From Nocardioides nematodiphilus (GTDB lineage: Bacteria > Actinomycetota > Actinomycetes > Propionibacteriales > Nocardioidaceae), in assembly GCF_020216525.1 (NCBI RefSeq), contig NZ_JAIWOY010000001.1:248001-312000 (forward strand): a stretch of 64,000 nt of DNA, read 5' to 3'. Below the pieces are notes generated by a model. That model ran no database searches. It was not told the DNA's origin and saw only the letters and a list, made by a program, of their open reading frames with translations. The position numbers and the translations under genes are program-made. Every line of letters begins with the position of its first letter. Position 1 is the stretch's first letter. Below are positions 19,374 to 27,361 of this stretch, in pieces.

Positions 19374-19460
19374 GCGGCCTTGTACCCACCCGACGCGGCG
19401 GGAGAAACCCAGGTGCAGCGATCAGCCGCCACCGGGCCGACACGTGCCGAGGAACCAAGA

Positions 19461-19487
19461 AGGCCCCGAGTCGGAGACTCGGGGCCT
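19461..19487 (-). terminator. Terminator of tRNA-Tyr
   Basis: A perfect 12-bp stem (AGGCCCCGAGTC, 19461-19472, with its complement at 19476-19487) and a three-base loop lie two bases beyond the tRNA 3' end, followed on the minus strand by a T-rich TCTTGGTT. It separates the tRNA from the histidine phosphatase gene. Confidence 0.8.
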
Positions 19488-19489
19488 GT

Positions 19490-19573
19490 TGGTGGCAGGT
19501 GAAGGATTCGAACCTTCGAAGCTTTCGCGACGGATTTACAGTCCGCTCCCATTGGCCGCTCGGGCAACCTGCC
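19490..19573 (-). tRNA. tRNA-Tyr (anticodon GTA)
   Basis: The minus strand reads GGCAGGTTGCCCGAG with the matching ACCTGCC acceptor arm, discriminator A and an encoded CCA. The anticodon stem-loop GGACTGTAAATCC gives GTA, and the T arm AGGTTCGAATCCT is present. The long variable arm is that of class II tRNAs, as expected for bacterial tyrosine tRNA. Coordinates include the CCA. Confidence 0.95.
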
Positions 19574-19658
19574 ATGTCGTCGGCCCCGACTAGGCGGGAC
19601 CACCAACGGTTCGGAAGAATAGCCGAAGCAACGCCCCTAGGAGAAAACGGAGACCGTC

Positions 19659-20150
19659 ATGGCCGACTCGTCGTTCGACATCGTCAGCAAGTTCGACCGC
19701 CAGGAGGTCGACAACGCGCTCGGCCAGACCGCGCGGGAGATCGCCACCCGGTTCGACTTCAAGGGCACCGGCGCCACCATCGAGTGGCAGGGCGAGAACG
19801 CCATCGAGATCACCGCCTCGGCCGACGACCGCGCCAGCGCCGTCCTCGACGTCTTCCAGGGCAAGCTGATCAAGCGCCAGCTCTCGCTGAAGATCCTCGA
19901 CGCCGGCGAGCCGCGCCAGTCCGGCCAGGTCTCCAAGATCGGGATCACCCTCAAGGAGGGCATCTCCACCGAGGACGCCAAGAAGGTCGCCAAGCTGATC
20001 CGCGACGAGGGCCCCAAGTCGGTCAAGACCCAGATCCAGGGCGACGAGCTGCGCGTCACCTCCAAGTCGCGCGACGACCTGCAGGCCGTCCAGGCGCTCG
20101 TCCGGGGTGAGGACTGGGACTTCGCGGTGCAGTTCCAGAACTACCGCTGA
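19659..20150 (+). CDS. yajQ: YajQ-family nucleotide-binding protein
   Basis: The 163-residue protein is a full-length YajQ homologue. It starts [18 protein letters not shown] and shows two ferredoxin-like domains in tandem, with the typical [12 protein letters not shown] and ends [12 protein letters not shown]. Characterised members bind cyclic di-GMP or nucleic acid; the exact ligand here is not visible from sequence. It is a single-gene unit with a GGAG site nine bases before the ATG, convergent with the SGNH hydrolase gene. No anomaly is seen. Confidence 0.95.
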   Translation: MADSSFDIVSKFDRQEVDNALGQTAREIATRFDFKGTGATIEWQGENAIEITASADDRASAVLDVFQGKLIKRQLSLKILDAGEPRQSGQVSKIGITLKEGISTEDAKKVAKLIRDEGPKSVKTQIQGDELRVTSKSRDDLQAVQALVRGEDWDFAVQFQNYR

Positions 20151-20174
20151 GCACCGGCCTGCTCCCGGCCGGGA

Positions 20175-21674
20175 TCAGCCGGCGTCCGCTGCCTCCGCGG
20201 CGCTGACCGCGGCGAAGACCGGAGCTGCGAGCCGGACCATCCCGACACCGGTGGGGTGGAACGGGTAGGCGTCCGCCAGACCTTGTAGGTCGGCCCCGAC
20301 CTGGGTGTCGGTCGGTTCGCACAAGGTCTTGAGGTGAGGGACCACGAACGCGTCCTGGTACGCCTTCGCCCCGGCCGAGAGCACGGCGTTGAGCTGTGCG
20401 TTGCGCTGGGCCAGCAGCGCCAGGTTGTGCGAGTTGAGCCCGGGGACCGCGGCCGGCCCTCGCGTGTCGCCGCAGTCGGCGTCGGGGCCGAAGACGTCGT
20501 ACGAGCCGACCACCACGATGTGGGGGTGATCCGGCAGCGCCGAGAGGGCGGCCAGCAGATCCCCGTACGAGCGGTCGAACGCATCCAGGCGGTAGTCGAA
20601 CTGTCCGTCGGAGACCCGGTCGTCGCAGCGGGTGACGGCGTAGCAGTACTTCAGGAAGTCCGTCCAGGCGAGGTCGTTCGGTCCGACCATGACGACGACG
20701 AACCGCAGTCCTGCGGTGCCGAGAAGGCGGGACACCTGCGGTGCGATCGAGCGCTGCCCGCGATGTTGGAGGCCGATCAGGCCCTGCGCGATCGTCGCCC
20801 CCGAGCACGCCAGGTTGGCGACGCGCTCCCCCGGAGACAGCGTCTGGAGCTGGGCTGCGAGCGAGTCTGAGGAGCGCTTGCAGGCGCGGTCGTCGCTGGA
20901 GGGATCGACGAGCAGTGGGCCACCGAGCCGGGCGGCCCGGGAGTCGCCGATGACGGCACCGCTGTAACCGGTCAGCGGGTCCCCCTTGGCACGGAGGTGG
21001 ACGGGTGCCGCGCCCACCAGCTCGCGCGGCGAGGTGATCGAGCCGAGTCCCGCCTTCGTGTCGTGCAACGCCAGGCCACCGGCCACCACCCAGGACGCGG
21101 CCGCCGCGGCAAGCGCCACCGTCGCGGCCAGCCGGATCCGTCGGGCGAGCAAGTACCAGACCGCGGCGACGGTGGGCCGGTGCTCGTGTCGGCTGGCGCG
21201 TGCCAGGGCGATCCAGATCCACACGCTGGAGAAGACGGCGATGAGCCCGAGCACGACGAAGGCGAGCATCAGGGTCGCGGCGAGGTACCAGCGGAGGAAC
21301 GCATGGGTAACCGCGTGGAACGCGTCGTCCCGCTCCTCGCGGCCCTTCCTGGGATCGAGCAGCTCACCGAGGTCCTGTTGGCGCACGAGCGGACCGAGCT
21401 CGAGCTGGGGGCGCAGTGGTCCGCGGACCTGGAGAGGGGCCAGCTCCACCACGGTCTGGCCGATCTGTCTCAACGTCGCCGTTCCGCGTCTGCCGTCGAG
21501 CCAGCCGGTCGGCGGTGTGGTCGCCCGGACATCCACCTGCTGGCCGGCCACGATCGTGCTCTGGGCCGGCGTCAGCGCGATGGCCACGGGGACCGCCACG
21601 AAGACGCCGAGCAGGGCCAGCGCGAGGCTGGGAGCGCTCGCGCGTACCCAGCCCCGAAGGCGGGCGTCGCTCAC
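20175..21674 (-). CDS. Membrane-anchored SGNH/GDSL hydrolase
   Basis: The 499-residue protein has an N-terminal membrane helix (residues about 12-35), an extracytoplasmic region, two further helices (LRWYLAATLMLAFVVLGLI; IRLAATVALAAAAASWVVAG), then an SGNH esterase domain at the C-terminal half. Catalytic residues are S245 in VIGDSRA (block I), the GPND block III, and the His of YPFHPTGVGM near the end (block V). It probably removes acyl or other ester groups from a cell-surface molecule outside the membrane; the substrate is unknown. The GTG at 21674 has GGAGG six bases upstream and was preferred over an earlier ATG. Confidence 0.8.
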   Translation of the reverse strand: MSDARLRGWVRASAPSLALALLGVFVAVPVAIALTPAQSTIVAGQQVDVRATTPPTGWLDGRRGTATLRQIGQTVVELAPLQVRGPLRPQLELGPLVRQQDLGELLDPRKGREERDDAFHAVTHAFLRWYLAATLMLAFVVLGLIAVFSSVWIWIALARASRHEHRPTVAAVWYLLARRIRLAATVALAAAAASWVVAGGLALHDTKAGLGSITSPRELVGAAPVHLRAKGDPLTGYSGAVIGDSRAARLGGPLLVDPSSDDRACKRSSDSLAAQLQTLSPGERVANLACSGATIAQGLIGLQHRGQRSIAPQVSRLLGTAGLRFVVVMVGPNDLAWTDFLKYCYAVTRCDDRVSDGQFDYRLDAFDRSYGDLLAALSALPDHPHIVVVGSYDVFGPDADCGDTRGPAAVPGLNSHNLALLAQRNAQLNAVLSAGAKAYQDAFVVPHLKTLCEPTDTQVGADLQGLADAYPFHPTGVGMVRLAAPVFAAVSAAEAADAG

Positions 21675-21822
21675 ATCGCCTCCTGATCCCGCGCGGGCAA
21701 GCCGGTCACGCCGCCAGTAGACACCACCGCGCCGAGACATGCCTCGCGATGCTGGTGAGCGTTACCTGATCGCCATCCCGGACGCTCACATGCCCCGCTG
21801 ACCGTGGGGGTATCGGGAGCGG

Positions 21823-22791
21823 GTGTCCGAAGCCCCGGAGATCTCCACCGGCCAGGATCGCCTGACCGAGGCCGTCGCACGGCTGCGCGAGCGGCCTGAG
21901 GAGGCTGCCTCGATGAACCGTGCACATCTCGTCCGTCCCCGCCGGGTCTGGTCCGGACTCGCTCTGGGTCTGCTAGGGGCCGGCCTGTTCGCGCTGTGGA
22001 CCGCCACCTGGCGGCCGGCGGCCGGCATCGCGGGGGTCGCGCTGATGCTGCTCGGCGCGGGCGTCGCCTGGCGCGGCGGCATCCTGTATGACACCCGTGG
22101 CTCCCACGACCCGCACGGATCCCCCGGAGCGAGCCAGGAGCTCGCCGATCTGGCGCGCAACCGCGTGCACCGCGGCACAGCGCCCGGCGATATGGTCATC
22201 GATCCGCGGCTGCGGGCCGAGGCGGCCGCGACGAACCGCCGGACCGCGGCGCTGATCCGTGCCTCCGAGGCGACCCCACGTCCCACCTTCGACACCGCTG
22301 CGGCGGCCCTCCTGCTCGGCGCCGCGATCGCCCTCGTCGCGATCCAGGGCGTCTACCCGCACACCACCACCGGCCAGAGCAACGGCCTGCGCAGCCTGCT
22401 GCTCGCCGTGGTGATCGCGCTATCCGCGTTGCGCCTCCTGGTCGGACAGCGGCCGGGCCGCGCCCCCTCCGCCATCGCCGGGCTGTGCGGGGTGGTCCTG
22501 ATCGCCTGCGCGCTGCTCGTCGACCACGACCGGCCGGTGACGGTGGGGCTGGAGATCGGTATCGGCGCGTGGGTGGTGCTGATGGCGCTGCTCTCCCTCG
22601 ACCGCCCGCCGCGGGTAGAGCGGGCTCGCCAGGACACTGCCGCTCATGCGCCCCGCGGCCCGCGCCGCGCGCGGACGTGGCCCGAGAACGTACGGATCAT
22701 GGTGGTGAGCCTGCTGATCGGCGCGACGGCGCTCGCGGTCGGCGGCCTGGCCCGCCGCCTCTCGGCCCTGATCGGGCGCACCACGCGCTGA
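21823..22791 (+). CDS. Multi-pass membrane protein of unknown function
   Basis: The 322-residue protein starts with a polar helix, followed by two close membrane helices (GLALGLLGAGLFALWTAT; GIAGVALMLLGAGVAW), a hydrophilic loop of about 60 residues and then four or five more helices. The C-terminal helix is preceded by an Arg-rich loop. I see no catalytic motif and do not recognise a family. The GTG start has GGGAG upstream. It is divergent from the SGNH hydrolase and lies 47 bases upstream of the Rrf2 gene, but the two need not be co-regulated. Confidence 0.6.
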   Translation: MSEAPEISTGQDRLTEAVARLRERPEEAASMNRAHLVRPRRVWSGLALGLLGAGLFALWTATWRPAAGIAGVALMLLGAGVAWRGGILYDTRGSHDPHGSPGASQELADLARNRVHRGTAPGDMVIDPRLRAEAAATNRRTAALIRASEATPRPTFDTAAAALLLGAAIALVAIQGVYPHTTTGQSNGLRSLLLAVVIALSALRLLVGQRPGRAPSAIAGLCGVVLIACALLVDHDRPVTVGLEIGIGAWVVLMALLSLDRPPRVERARQDTAAHAPRGPRRARTWPENVRIMVVSLLIGATALAVGGLARRLSALIGRTTR

Positions 22792-22838
22792 GGCGCGTAT
22801 GTCGAGTGATCTGATCGCTCATCTGGGACACTAGGCCC

Positions 22839-23297
22839 GTGCGAGTCTCTGCGAAGTCCGATTACGCGCTGCGTGCGCTCATCGAGATGGCCTCCCGTGA
22901 GGACGGGAAGGCCGTCTCCGCCGAGGAGCTCGGCCGCCTGCAGGAGATCCCGCACGGGTTCCTGCAGGCGATCCTGGCCGACCTCCGCAAGTCCGGCGTC
23001 GTGATCTCCCAGCGCGGTCAGTCCGGCGGCTGGCGGCTGGCCAAGTCCGCCACCGACGTCTCGGTCGCCGACGTGATCCGGGCCGTCGACGGCCCGCTGG
23101 TCAGCGTGTACGGCCTGCGGCCCGAGGCGGTCACGTACAACGACCGCGCCGACGTGCTCCAGCACGTCTGGATCGCCGCCCGCGACTCGCTGCGTGAGGT
23201 CTTCGAGAAGGTCTCCATCGCCCAGCTCGCCACCCGCAGCCTGCCCGACGAGGTCACGTCCCGTACGGCCGACGAGGACGCCTGGCAGCCGCACTGA
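22839..23297 (+). CDS. Rrf2-family transcriptional regulator without Fe-S cysteines
   Basis: The 152-residue protein has the Rrf2 winged-helix start (SAKSDYALRALIEMASRE), recognition-helix region (LQEIPHGFLQAILADLRKSG) and wing (VVISQRGQSGGWRLAK). It contains no cysteine at all, so it cannot be an IscR- or NsrR-type [Fe-S] sensor and is closer to the CymR type that responds to sulfur metabolites through a partner. Its position, convergent with a sulfate uptake operon, makes control of that operon likely; this is inference. A GTG start is used. The gene ends at a cluster of three palindromes. Confidence 0.85.
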   Translation: MRVSAKSDYALRALIEMASREDGKAVSAEELGRLQEIPHGFLQAILADLRKSGVVISQRGQSGGWRLAKSATDVSVADVIRAVDGPLVSVYGLRPEAVTYNDRADVLQHVWIAARDSLREVFEKVSIAQLATRSLPDEVTSRTADEDAWQPH

Positions 23298-23313
23298 GCC
23301 ACGCACCCCAAAA

Positions 23314-23389
23314 GGTCACCGTGACCGTTTGGCTCGAGCGTGACCCTTTGTAAGGGTCACACTCACCGCCAAGGGTCACGGTGACCCTT
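23314..23389. terminator. Three successive palindromes between rrf2 and cysA
   Basis: GGTCAC-C-GTGACC (23314-23326), GTGACCCTT-TGT-AAGGGTCAC (23340-23360) and AAGGGTCAC-G-GTGACCCTT (23371-23389) follow one another. The nine-base arm AAGGGTCAC occurs four times and a shorter form twice. Each can fold alone or pair with a neighbour. The position between convergent genes fits a bidirectional terminator. Confidence 0.6.
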
Positions 23390-23394
23390 TCGCG

Positions 23395-24351
23395 TCAGAC
23401 GCGCGTCGCGCCCAGCACGGCGTTGAGGTAGACGCGCGAGCCCTCTGCGATGCCGAGGCGACGGGCGTTCGTGCGCGTCAGCTCGACCGTGACGACCTCG
23501 CCCACATCGGTGAGCACGGTCAGCCGGACCTCGAAGCCGATCCGCAGCACCCGCGAGACCGAGCCCTCGATCGCACCCGGCTCGCCCGGCGTCACGTCGA
23601 CCTCGATGTCGTGCGGCCGGATCAGCTCGCCGCCGAGCGTCGTCACGTCACCGAGGAACGACATCACGAAGTCGTTGGCCGGCGCGTCGTACAGCTGGTC
23701 GGGGGTGCCGACCTGCTCGACGCGACCCTGGTTGATCACCACGATCTCGTCGGCGACCTCGAGGGCCTCCTCCTGGTCGTGGGTGACGAAGACCGTGGTC
23801 ACGTGCACCTCGTCGTGCAGCCGGCGCAGCCAGTCGCGCAGCTCCTTGCGGACCTTCGCGTCGAGCGCGCCGAACGGCTCGTCGAGCAGCAGCACCGTCG
23901 GCTCGACGGCGAGCGCGCGCGCCAGCGCCATCCGCTGCCGCTGCCCACCGGAGAGCTGCGCGGGCAGCCGGTTGGCGAACTGCGACAGGTGCACCAGGTC
24001 GAGCAGCTCGTTGACCTTGCGCTCGATCTCCGGCTTGGGCTTCTTGCGGATCTCCAGGCCGAAGGCGACGTTCTTCGCCACCGACATGTGCTTGAAGGCC
24101 GCGTAGTGCTGGAAGACGAAGCCGATGTTGCGCTTCTGCGGCGGCAGGTGGGTCGCCTCGGTGCCCTCGATCGAGATCGAGCCCGAGTCGGCCGAGTCGA
24201 GCCCGGCGATGATCCGCAGCAGGGTGGACTTGCCGCCACCGGAGGGACCCAGCAGCGCGGTCAGCTGGCCGGTCGGCAGCGAGACCGACACGTCGTCCAG
24301 GGCGACGAAGTCACCGAACCGCTTGTTGACGTTCTTAACCTCGATGCTCAT
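23395..24351 (-). CDS. cysA: Sulfate ABC transporter, ATP-binding subunit
   Basis: The 318-residue ATPase powers uptake of sulfate (and usually thiosulfate) from the medium. Walker A is [12 protein letters not shown], the signature is [15 protein letters not shown], and Walker B is [12 protein letters not shown]. The TOBE-like C-terminal part (residues about 240-318) is short. The gene overlaps cysW by four bases (ATGA) and ends the operon, immediately followed by the palindrome cluster. Its molybdate-transporter relatives share the fold, but the partners (Sbp, CysT, CysW) point to sulfate. Confidence 0.93.
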   Translation of the reverse strand: MSIEVKNVNKRFGDFVALDDVSVSLPTGQLTALLGPSGGGKSTLLRIIAGLDSADSGSISIEGTEATHLPPQKRNIGFVFQHYAAFKHMSVAKNVAFGLEIRKKPKPEIERKVNELLDLVHLSQFANRLPAQLSGGQRQRMALARALAVEPTVLLLDEPFGALDAKVRKELRDWLRRLHDEVHVTTVFVTHDQEEALEVADEIVVINQGRVEQVGTPDQLYDAPANDFVMSFLGDVTTLGGELIRPHDIEVDVTPGEPGAIEGSVSRVLRIGFEVRLTVLTDVGEVVTVELTRTNARRLGIAEGSRVYLNAVLGATRV

Positions 24352-25271
24352 CGAGACTCCTTTGAGGCCTTCGGCCGCAGCAGCGCCACCACGATGAGGC
24401 AGAGCACCGCTGCGAACGCGAGCAGGAACGAGACGGAGTACGCCGTCGTCTGCTCGAAGTTCTGATATTTCTGCTGGACGAGGACGGTCGCGGTCTGGGT
24501 CTCGCCGGCCACGTTGCCGGCCACCACCTTGACCGCACCGAACTCACCCAGGGAGCGCGCGAGCGAGAGCACGACGCCGTAGACGATCGCCCAGCGGATG
24601 CCGGGGACCGTGATCCGCCAGAAGGTCTGCCAGCCGCTCGCACCGAGCGATCGGGCCGCCTGCTCCTGGTCGTCGCCTATCTCCTCGAGGACGGGGACGA
24701 CCTCGCGGATGATCAGCGGCAGCGCCACGAAGCAGGTTGCCATCACCATGCCCGGCCAGGAGAAGATGATCTGGATCCCGTTGTCCTCCAGCCACGGGCC
24801 GAACCAGCCGTACCGGCCGTTGTAGACCAGGACGAGCGCGAGTCCGACCACGACCGGGGAGACCGAGAGCGGCAGATCGATCAGTGCCGAGAGCACGCGG
24901 CGGCCGGGGAAGTCGTAGCGCACCAGCAGCAGCGAGACCCCCACGCCGAAGACCAGGTTGATCGCCACCGCGAGCACCGAGACCTCGGCGGTGAGCAGCA
25001 GCGCGTGCTGCACGTCCGGATCCTGGAGCGCGGTCTGGATGCCGGTGAGCCCGTCGGCGAAGGTGTGCTGCACGACGTACCAGCTGGGCCAGAGCACCAG
25101 CATGAGCAGGTAGCCGACCACGAGGAACCGAAGCCCCCAGGTCAGCGCCGGGTTCCGCCGCCCGACGGCGGCGCTGTGGTGAGCGCGCTGCGCGCGCTTG
25201 CTCCTGCGCTCGCGGCCAGCGCTGGAGCTCGTTCCTCGCTCGCGCCGTCGCTCGCTTAGTCGCTTAGCCAT
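24348..25271 (-). CDS. cysW: Sulfate ABC transporter permease CysW
   Basis: The 307-residue membrane permease has six helices and the EAA-like loop [23 protein letters not shown], which contacts the ATPase. The ATG at 25271 has GGAGGG nine bases upstream; the in-frame ATG at 25280 is too close to it. The first 35 residues are abnormal for CysW: a strongly basic segment ([13 protein letters not shown], then [13 protein letters not shown]) encoded by DNA that closely resembles a repeat also found elsewhere in the window. The segment precedes the first helix and should be cytoplasmic. The gene overlaps cysT by eight bases and cysA by four. Confidence 0.92.
   Translation of the reverse strand: MAKRLSERRRERGTSSSAGRERRSKRAQRAHHSAAVGRRNPALTWGLRFLVVGYLLMLVLWPSWYVVQHTFADGLTGIQTALQDPDVQHALLLTAEVSVLAVAINLVFGVGVSLLLVRYDFPGRRVLSALIDLPLSVSPVVVGLALVLVYNGRYGWFGPWLEDNGIQIIFSWPGMVMATCFVALPLIIREVVPVLEEIGDDQEQAARSLGASGWQTFWRITVPGIRWAIVYGVVLSLARSLGEFGAVKVVAGNVAGETQTATVLVQQKYQNFEQTTAYSVSFLLAFAAVLCLIVVALLRPKASKESR
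25183..25262. repeat. Dispersed GAGCGAGCG-type repeat inside cysW
   Basis: On the minus strand this stretch reads CTAAGCGAGCGACGGCGCGA and continues with AGCGAGGAACGAG, GCGCTGGCCGCGAGCG and a GCGCGCAGCGC tail. The same order of blocks occurs twice in tandem at 63369-63534. It is read in frame as the basic leader of CysW. A shorter relative lies at 48285-48315. Confidence 0.6.
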
Positions 25272-26151
25272 TGCGACCATCCCTCCGGGCGACGCGGCGG
25301 GCGATGATGTCGAGCGAGACGATCGCGAGCAGCGCGACCACCAGCAGGACCGTCGCCACCGAGGCGGCGGCCGCGGTGTCGCCGCCCTCGAGATACGACA
25401 TCACCCGTACGGACGTCACCTCGGTGCGGTGCGGCAGGTTGCCCGACAGCAGCACCAGCGAGCCGTACTCGCTGATCCCCCGCGCGAACGAGAGCGACGC
25501 GCCCGCGAAGATCGCGGGCACGAGGGTGGGCAGCACGACCCGGCGGAACGTGACCGCGCGCGAGGCGCCCAGGGAGGCGGCGGCGTCCTCGACGTCGGTC
25601 TCCATCTCCTCGAGCACCGGCTGCACCGTGCGCACCACGAAGGGCAGCGTCACGAACGCGATCGCCAAGAAGACGGCCGAGCGGGTGTTGGCGAAGTGCA
25701 GGCCGAGCGGGCTGTCCGCGCCGTAGAGGGAGAGCAGCACGAGACCGGCGACGATCGTGGGCAGCGCGAACGGGATGTCGATGACCAGGTCGAGCAGCGC
25801 CTTGCCGGGGAACCGGTCGCGGACCAGCACCCAGGCGATGATCGTGCCCATCACCATGTTGAGCGCGGTGACCAGCAGGGAGGTGCCGACGGTCAGCTTG
25901 ATCGCGTCGAGGGTCTGGCTGTTGCTGAGCGTGTCGGCGTACGTGTGCCAGCCGCCGCCACTCGCCTTGACGATGATGGCGGCGAGCGGGATCAGGACCA
26001 GCAGGCTGAACCAGATCATGGCCACCCCCAGGCCGAGGCCCGAGGTGGCGTTCAGAGTCCGGGAAGCGGACCGGCTCGGCCGGCGCCGGCGAACGCGCTT
26101 GCGCGGTTCACCGACGTCCGGCCGAGCCTCCAGGACGGGCGTAGACGTCAC
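25264..26151 (-). CDS. cysT: Sulfate ABC transporter permease CysT
   Basis: The 295-residue permease (also called CysU) has a short basic N-terminus, six helices and the coupling loop EEMETDVEDAAASLGASRAVTF. Typical CysT sequence FARGISEYGSLVLLSGNLPHRTEV is present. The GTG at 26151 overlaps the sbp stop by four bases, so the longer open frame upstream is shadow of sbp. It pairs with CysW to form the membrane channel. The 3' end overlaps the cysW start by eight bases. Confidence 0.92.
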   Translation of the reverse strand: MTSTPVLEARPDVGEPRKRVRRRRPSRSASRTLNATSGLGLGVAMIWFSLLVLIPLAAIIVKASGGGWHTYADTLSNSQTLDAIKLTVGTSLLVTALNMVMGTIIAWVLVRDRFPGKALLDLVIDIPFALPTIVAGLVLLSLYGADSPLGLHFANTRSAVFLAIAFVTLPFVVRTVQPVLEEMETDVEDAAASLGASRAVTFRRVVLPTLVPAIFAGASLSFARGISEYGSLVLLSGNLPHRTEVTSVRVMSYLEGGDTAAAASVATVLLVVALLAIVSLDIIARRVARRDGRNG

Positions 26152-27176
26152 TTTCCTGCCGCGGCCTGGAGCTTGGTGAGGACGCCCTTGTCGGCATCGA
26201 AGTACTTCGTGTTGGCGTCGGCCCAGCCGCCGAAGTCCTGGTCGATCGTGAGCAGCTTCGCCGGGGCCGGGAACGGGTCGGCCGAGTTCTCGACGCCCTT
26301 GACGTCCACGTCGCCGACCTGCGAGGCGACCGAGTCGAGCGGGCGGTAGCCGGTCTCCTCGTACAGCTTCTGGCCGTCGGCGCTCTTCTGGAAGTCGAGC
26401 CACTTCTGCGCGACCGGGGCCGCGTCCTTGGTCACCGCGCACGGGTTCTGGATGAGCAGCGAGCTGTCCGGGACGACGTAGTCCAGGTCGGTGCCGCTCT
26501 GGCGGGCGAGGATGACCTCGTTCTCGTACGAGAGCAGGACGTCGCCGGTGCCGCCGGTGAAGGCGGTGGTGGCGTCGCGGCCGGAGTCGGGCATGGCCGC
26601 GACGTTGGCGAAGAACTTCTTCATGTACGCGGCAGCACCGGCGTCGCCGCCGTTGCCCAGCGCGGAGCCGTACGCGGCCAGCAGGTTCCACTTGGCCGAG
26701 CCCGAGGACGCCGGGTTGGGCGTCACGATCTGGACGCCGGGCTTGGTCAGGTCAGCCCAGGTCTTGATGTTCTTCGGGTTCCCCGGACGCACGCCGAAGA
26801 CGACGATCGACTGGGTGCAGATGCCCTTGGTGGCGTTGTTCTTCCAGTCGTCGGCGACGATGCCGGCGTCGACGAGCTTCTGCACGTCGGGCTCGAGGGA
26901 GAGGTGGACCTCGTCGGCCTTGGCCCCGGCGAGCACCGCGCGGGACTGGTCGCCGGAGGCGCCGTACGACTCCTTGAACTCGACGTTCTTGCCGTCGGCG
27001 GTCTTCTCGAACGCCGCCTCGACGCCCTTGTTGGCCTGCTGGAGCACGGAGTAGCCGACGACGTTGATCGTGTCGGCACCTCCGCCTGCGCTGGAACCGG
27101 AGTTGCTGCCGCATCCGGTCAAGGCCAGCACCCCGGCAGCGGATACAGCCGCAACCGTGACCTTGATCGACTTCAT
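26148..27176 (-). CDS. Sulfate-binding lipoprotein, ABC transporter
   Basis: The 342-residue solute-binding protein has a signal peptide ending in a lipobox (LALTGC) and a Ser/Gly-rich linker, then the sulfate-binding fold. Blocks typical of Sbp/CysP are INVVGYSVLQQANKGVEAAF, ESYGASGDQSRAVLAGAKAD, VVFGVRPGNPKNIKTWADL and YENEVILARQSG. It binds sulfate or thiosulfate outside the membrane and hands it to CysT/CysW. A GAGGA site precedes the ATG. It heads the four-gene operon. The 185-base spacer to korA must hold its promoter; I could not pick a convincing -10/-35 pair. Confidence 0.92.
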   Translation of the reverse strand: MKSIKVTVAAVSAAGVLALTGCGSNSGSSAGGGADTINVVGYSVLQQANKGVEAAFEKTADGKNVEFKESYGASGDQSRAVLAGAKADEVHLSLEPDVQKLVDAGIVADDWKNNATKGICTQSIVVFGVRPGNPKNIKTWADLTKPGVQIVTPNPASSGSAKWNLLAAYGSALGNGGDAGAAAYMKKFFANVAAMPDSGRDATTAFTGGTGDVLLSYENEVILARQSGTDLDYVVPDSSLLIQNPCAVTKDAAPVAQKWLDFQKSADGQKLYEETGYRPLDSVASQVGDVDVKGVENSADPFPAPAKLLTIDQDFGGWADANTKYFDADKGVLTKLQAAAGK

Positions 27177-27361
27177 GAGAGTTCCTCGCTTCTACGTGGG
27201 ATCGAAGGTCGAGCGACCTCCGTAATTCAGTAATGTCACGTAGAGTAGTGGACTTAATGCTTCTTGTCTTGTTCCGCCCAGAGTGTGGCGCGTCACATGG
27301 CGCTTGTGAGGGCAGCCACTACCGTGGGAAGGACCAGCCACGGGCGAAGGGGCGCAGGACG

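Noticed and set aside
19490..19573. tRNA-Tyr as an integration site of a genomic island
   Set aside because: No direct repeat of the tRNA 3' end, integrase or change in composition was seen nearby.
23314..23389. CRISPR-like array (repeated palindromic units)
   Set aside because: Only three units with unequal spacing of about 10-13 bases and no spacers of CRISPR length; the site lies between convergent genes.
27281..27320. Crp-type site in the sbp-korA spacer (TGTGGCGCGTCACA)
   Set aside because: The half-sites are separated by four and not six bases, and the first half has GTGG in place of GTGA.
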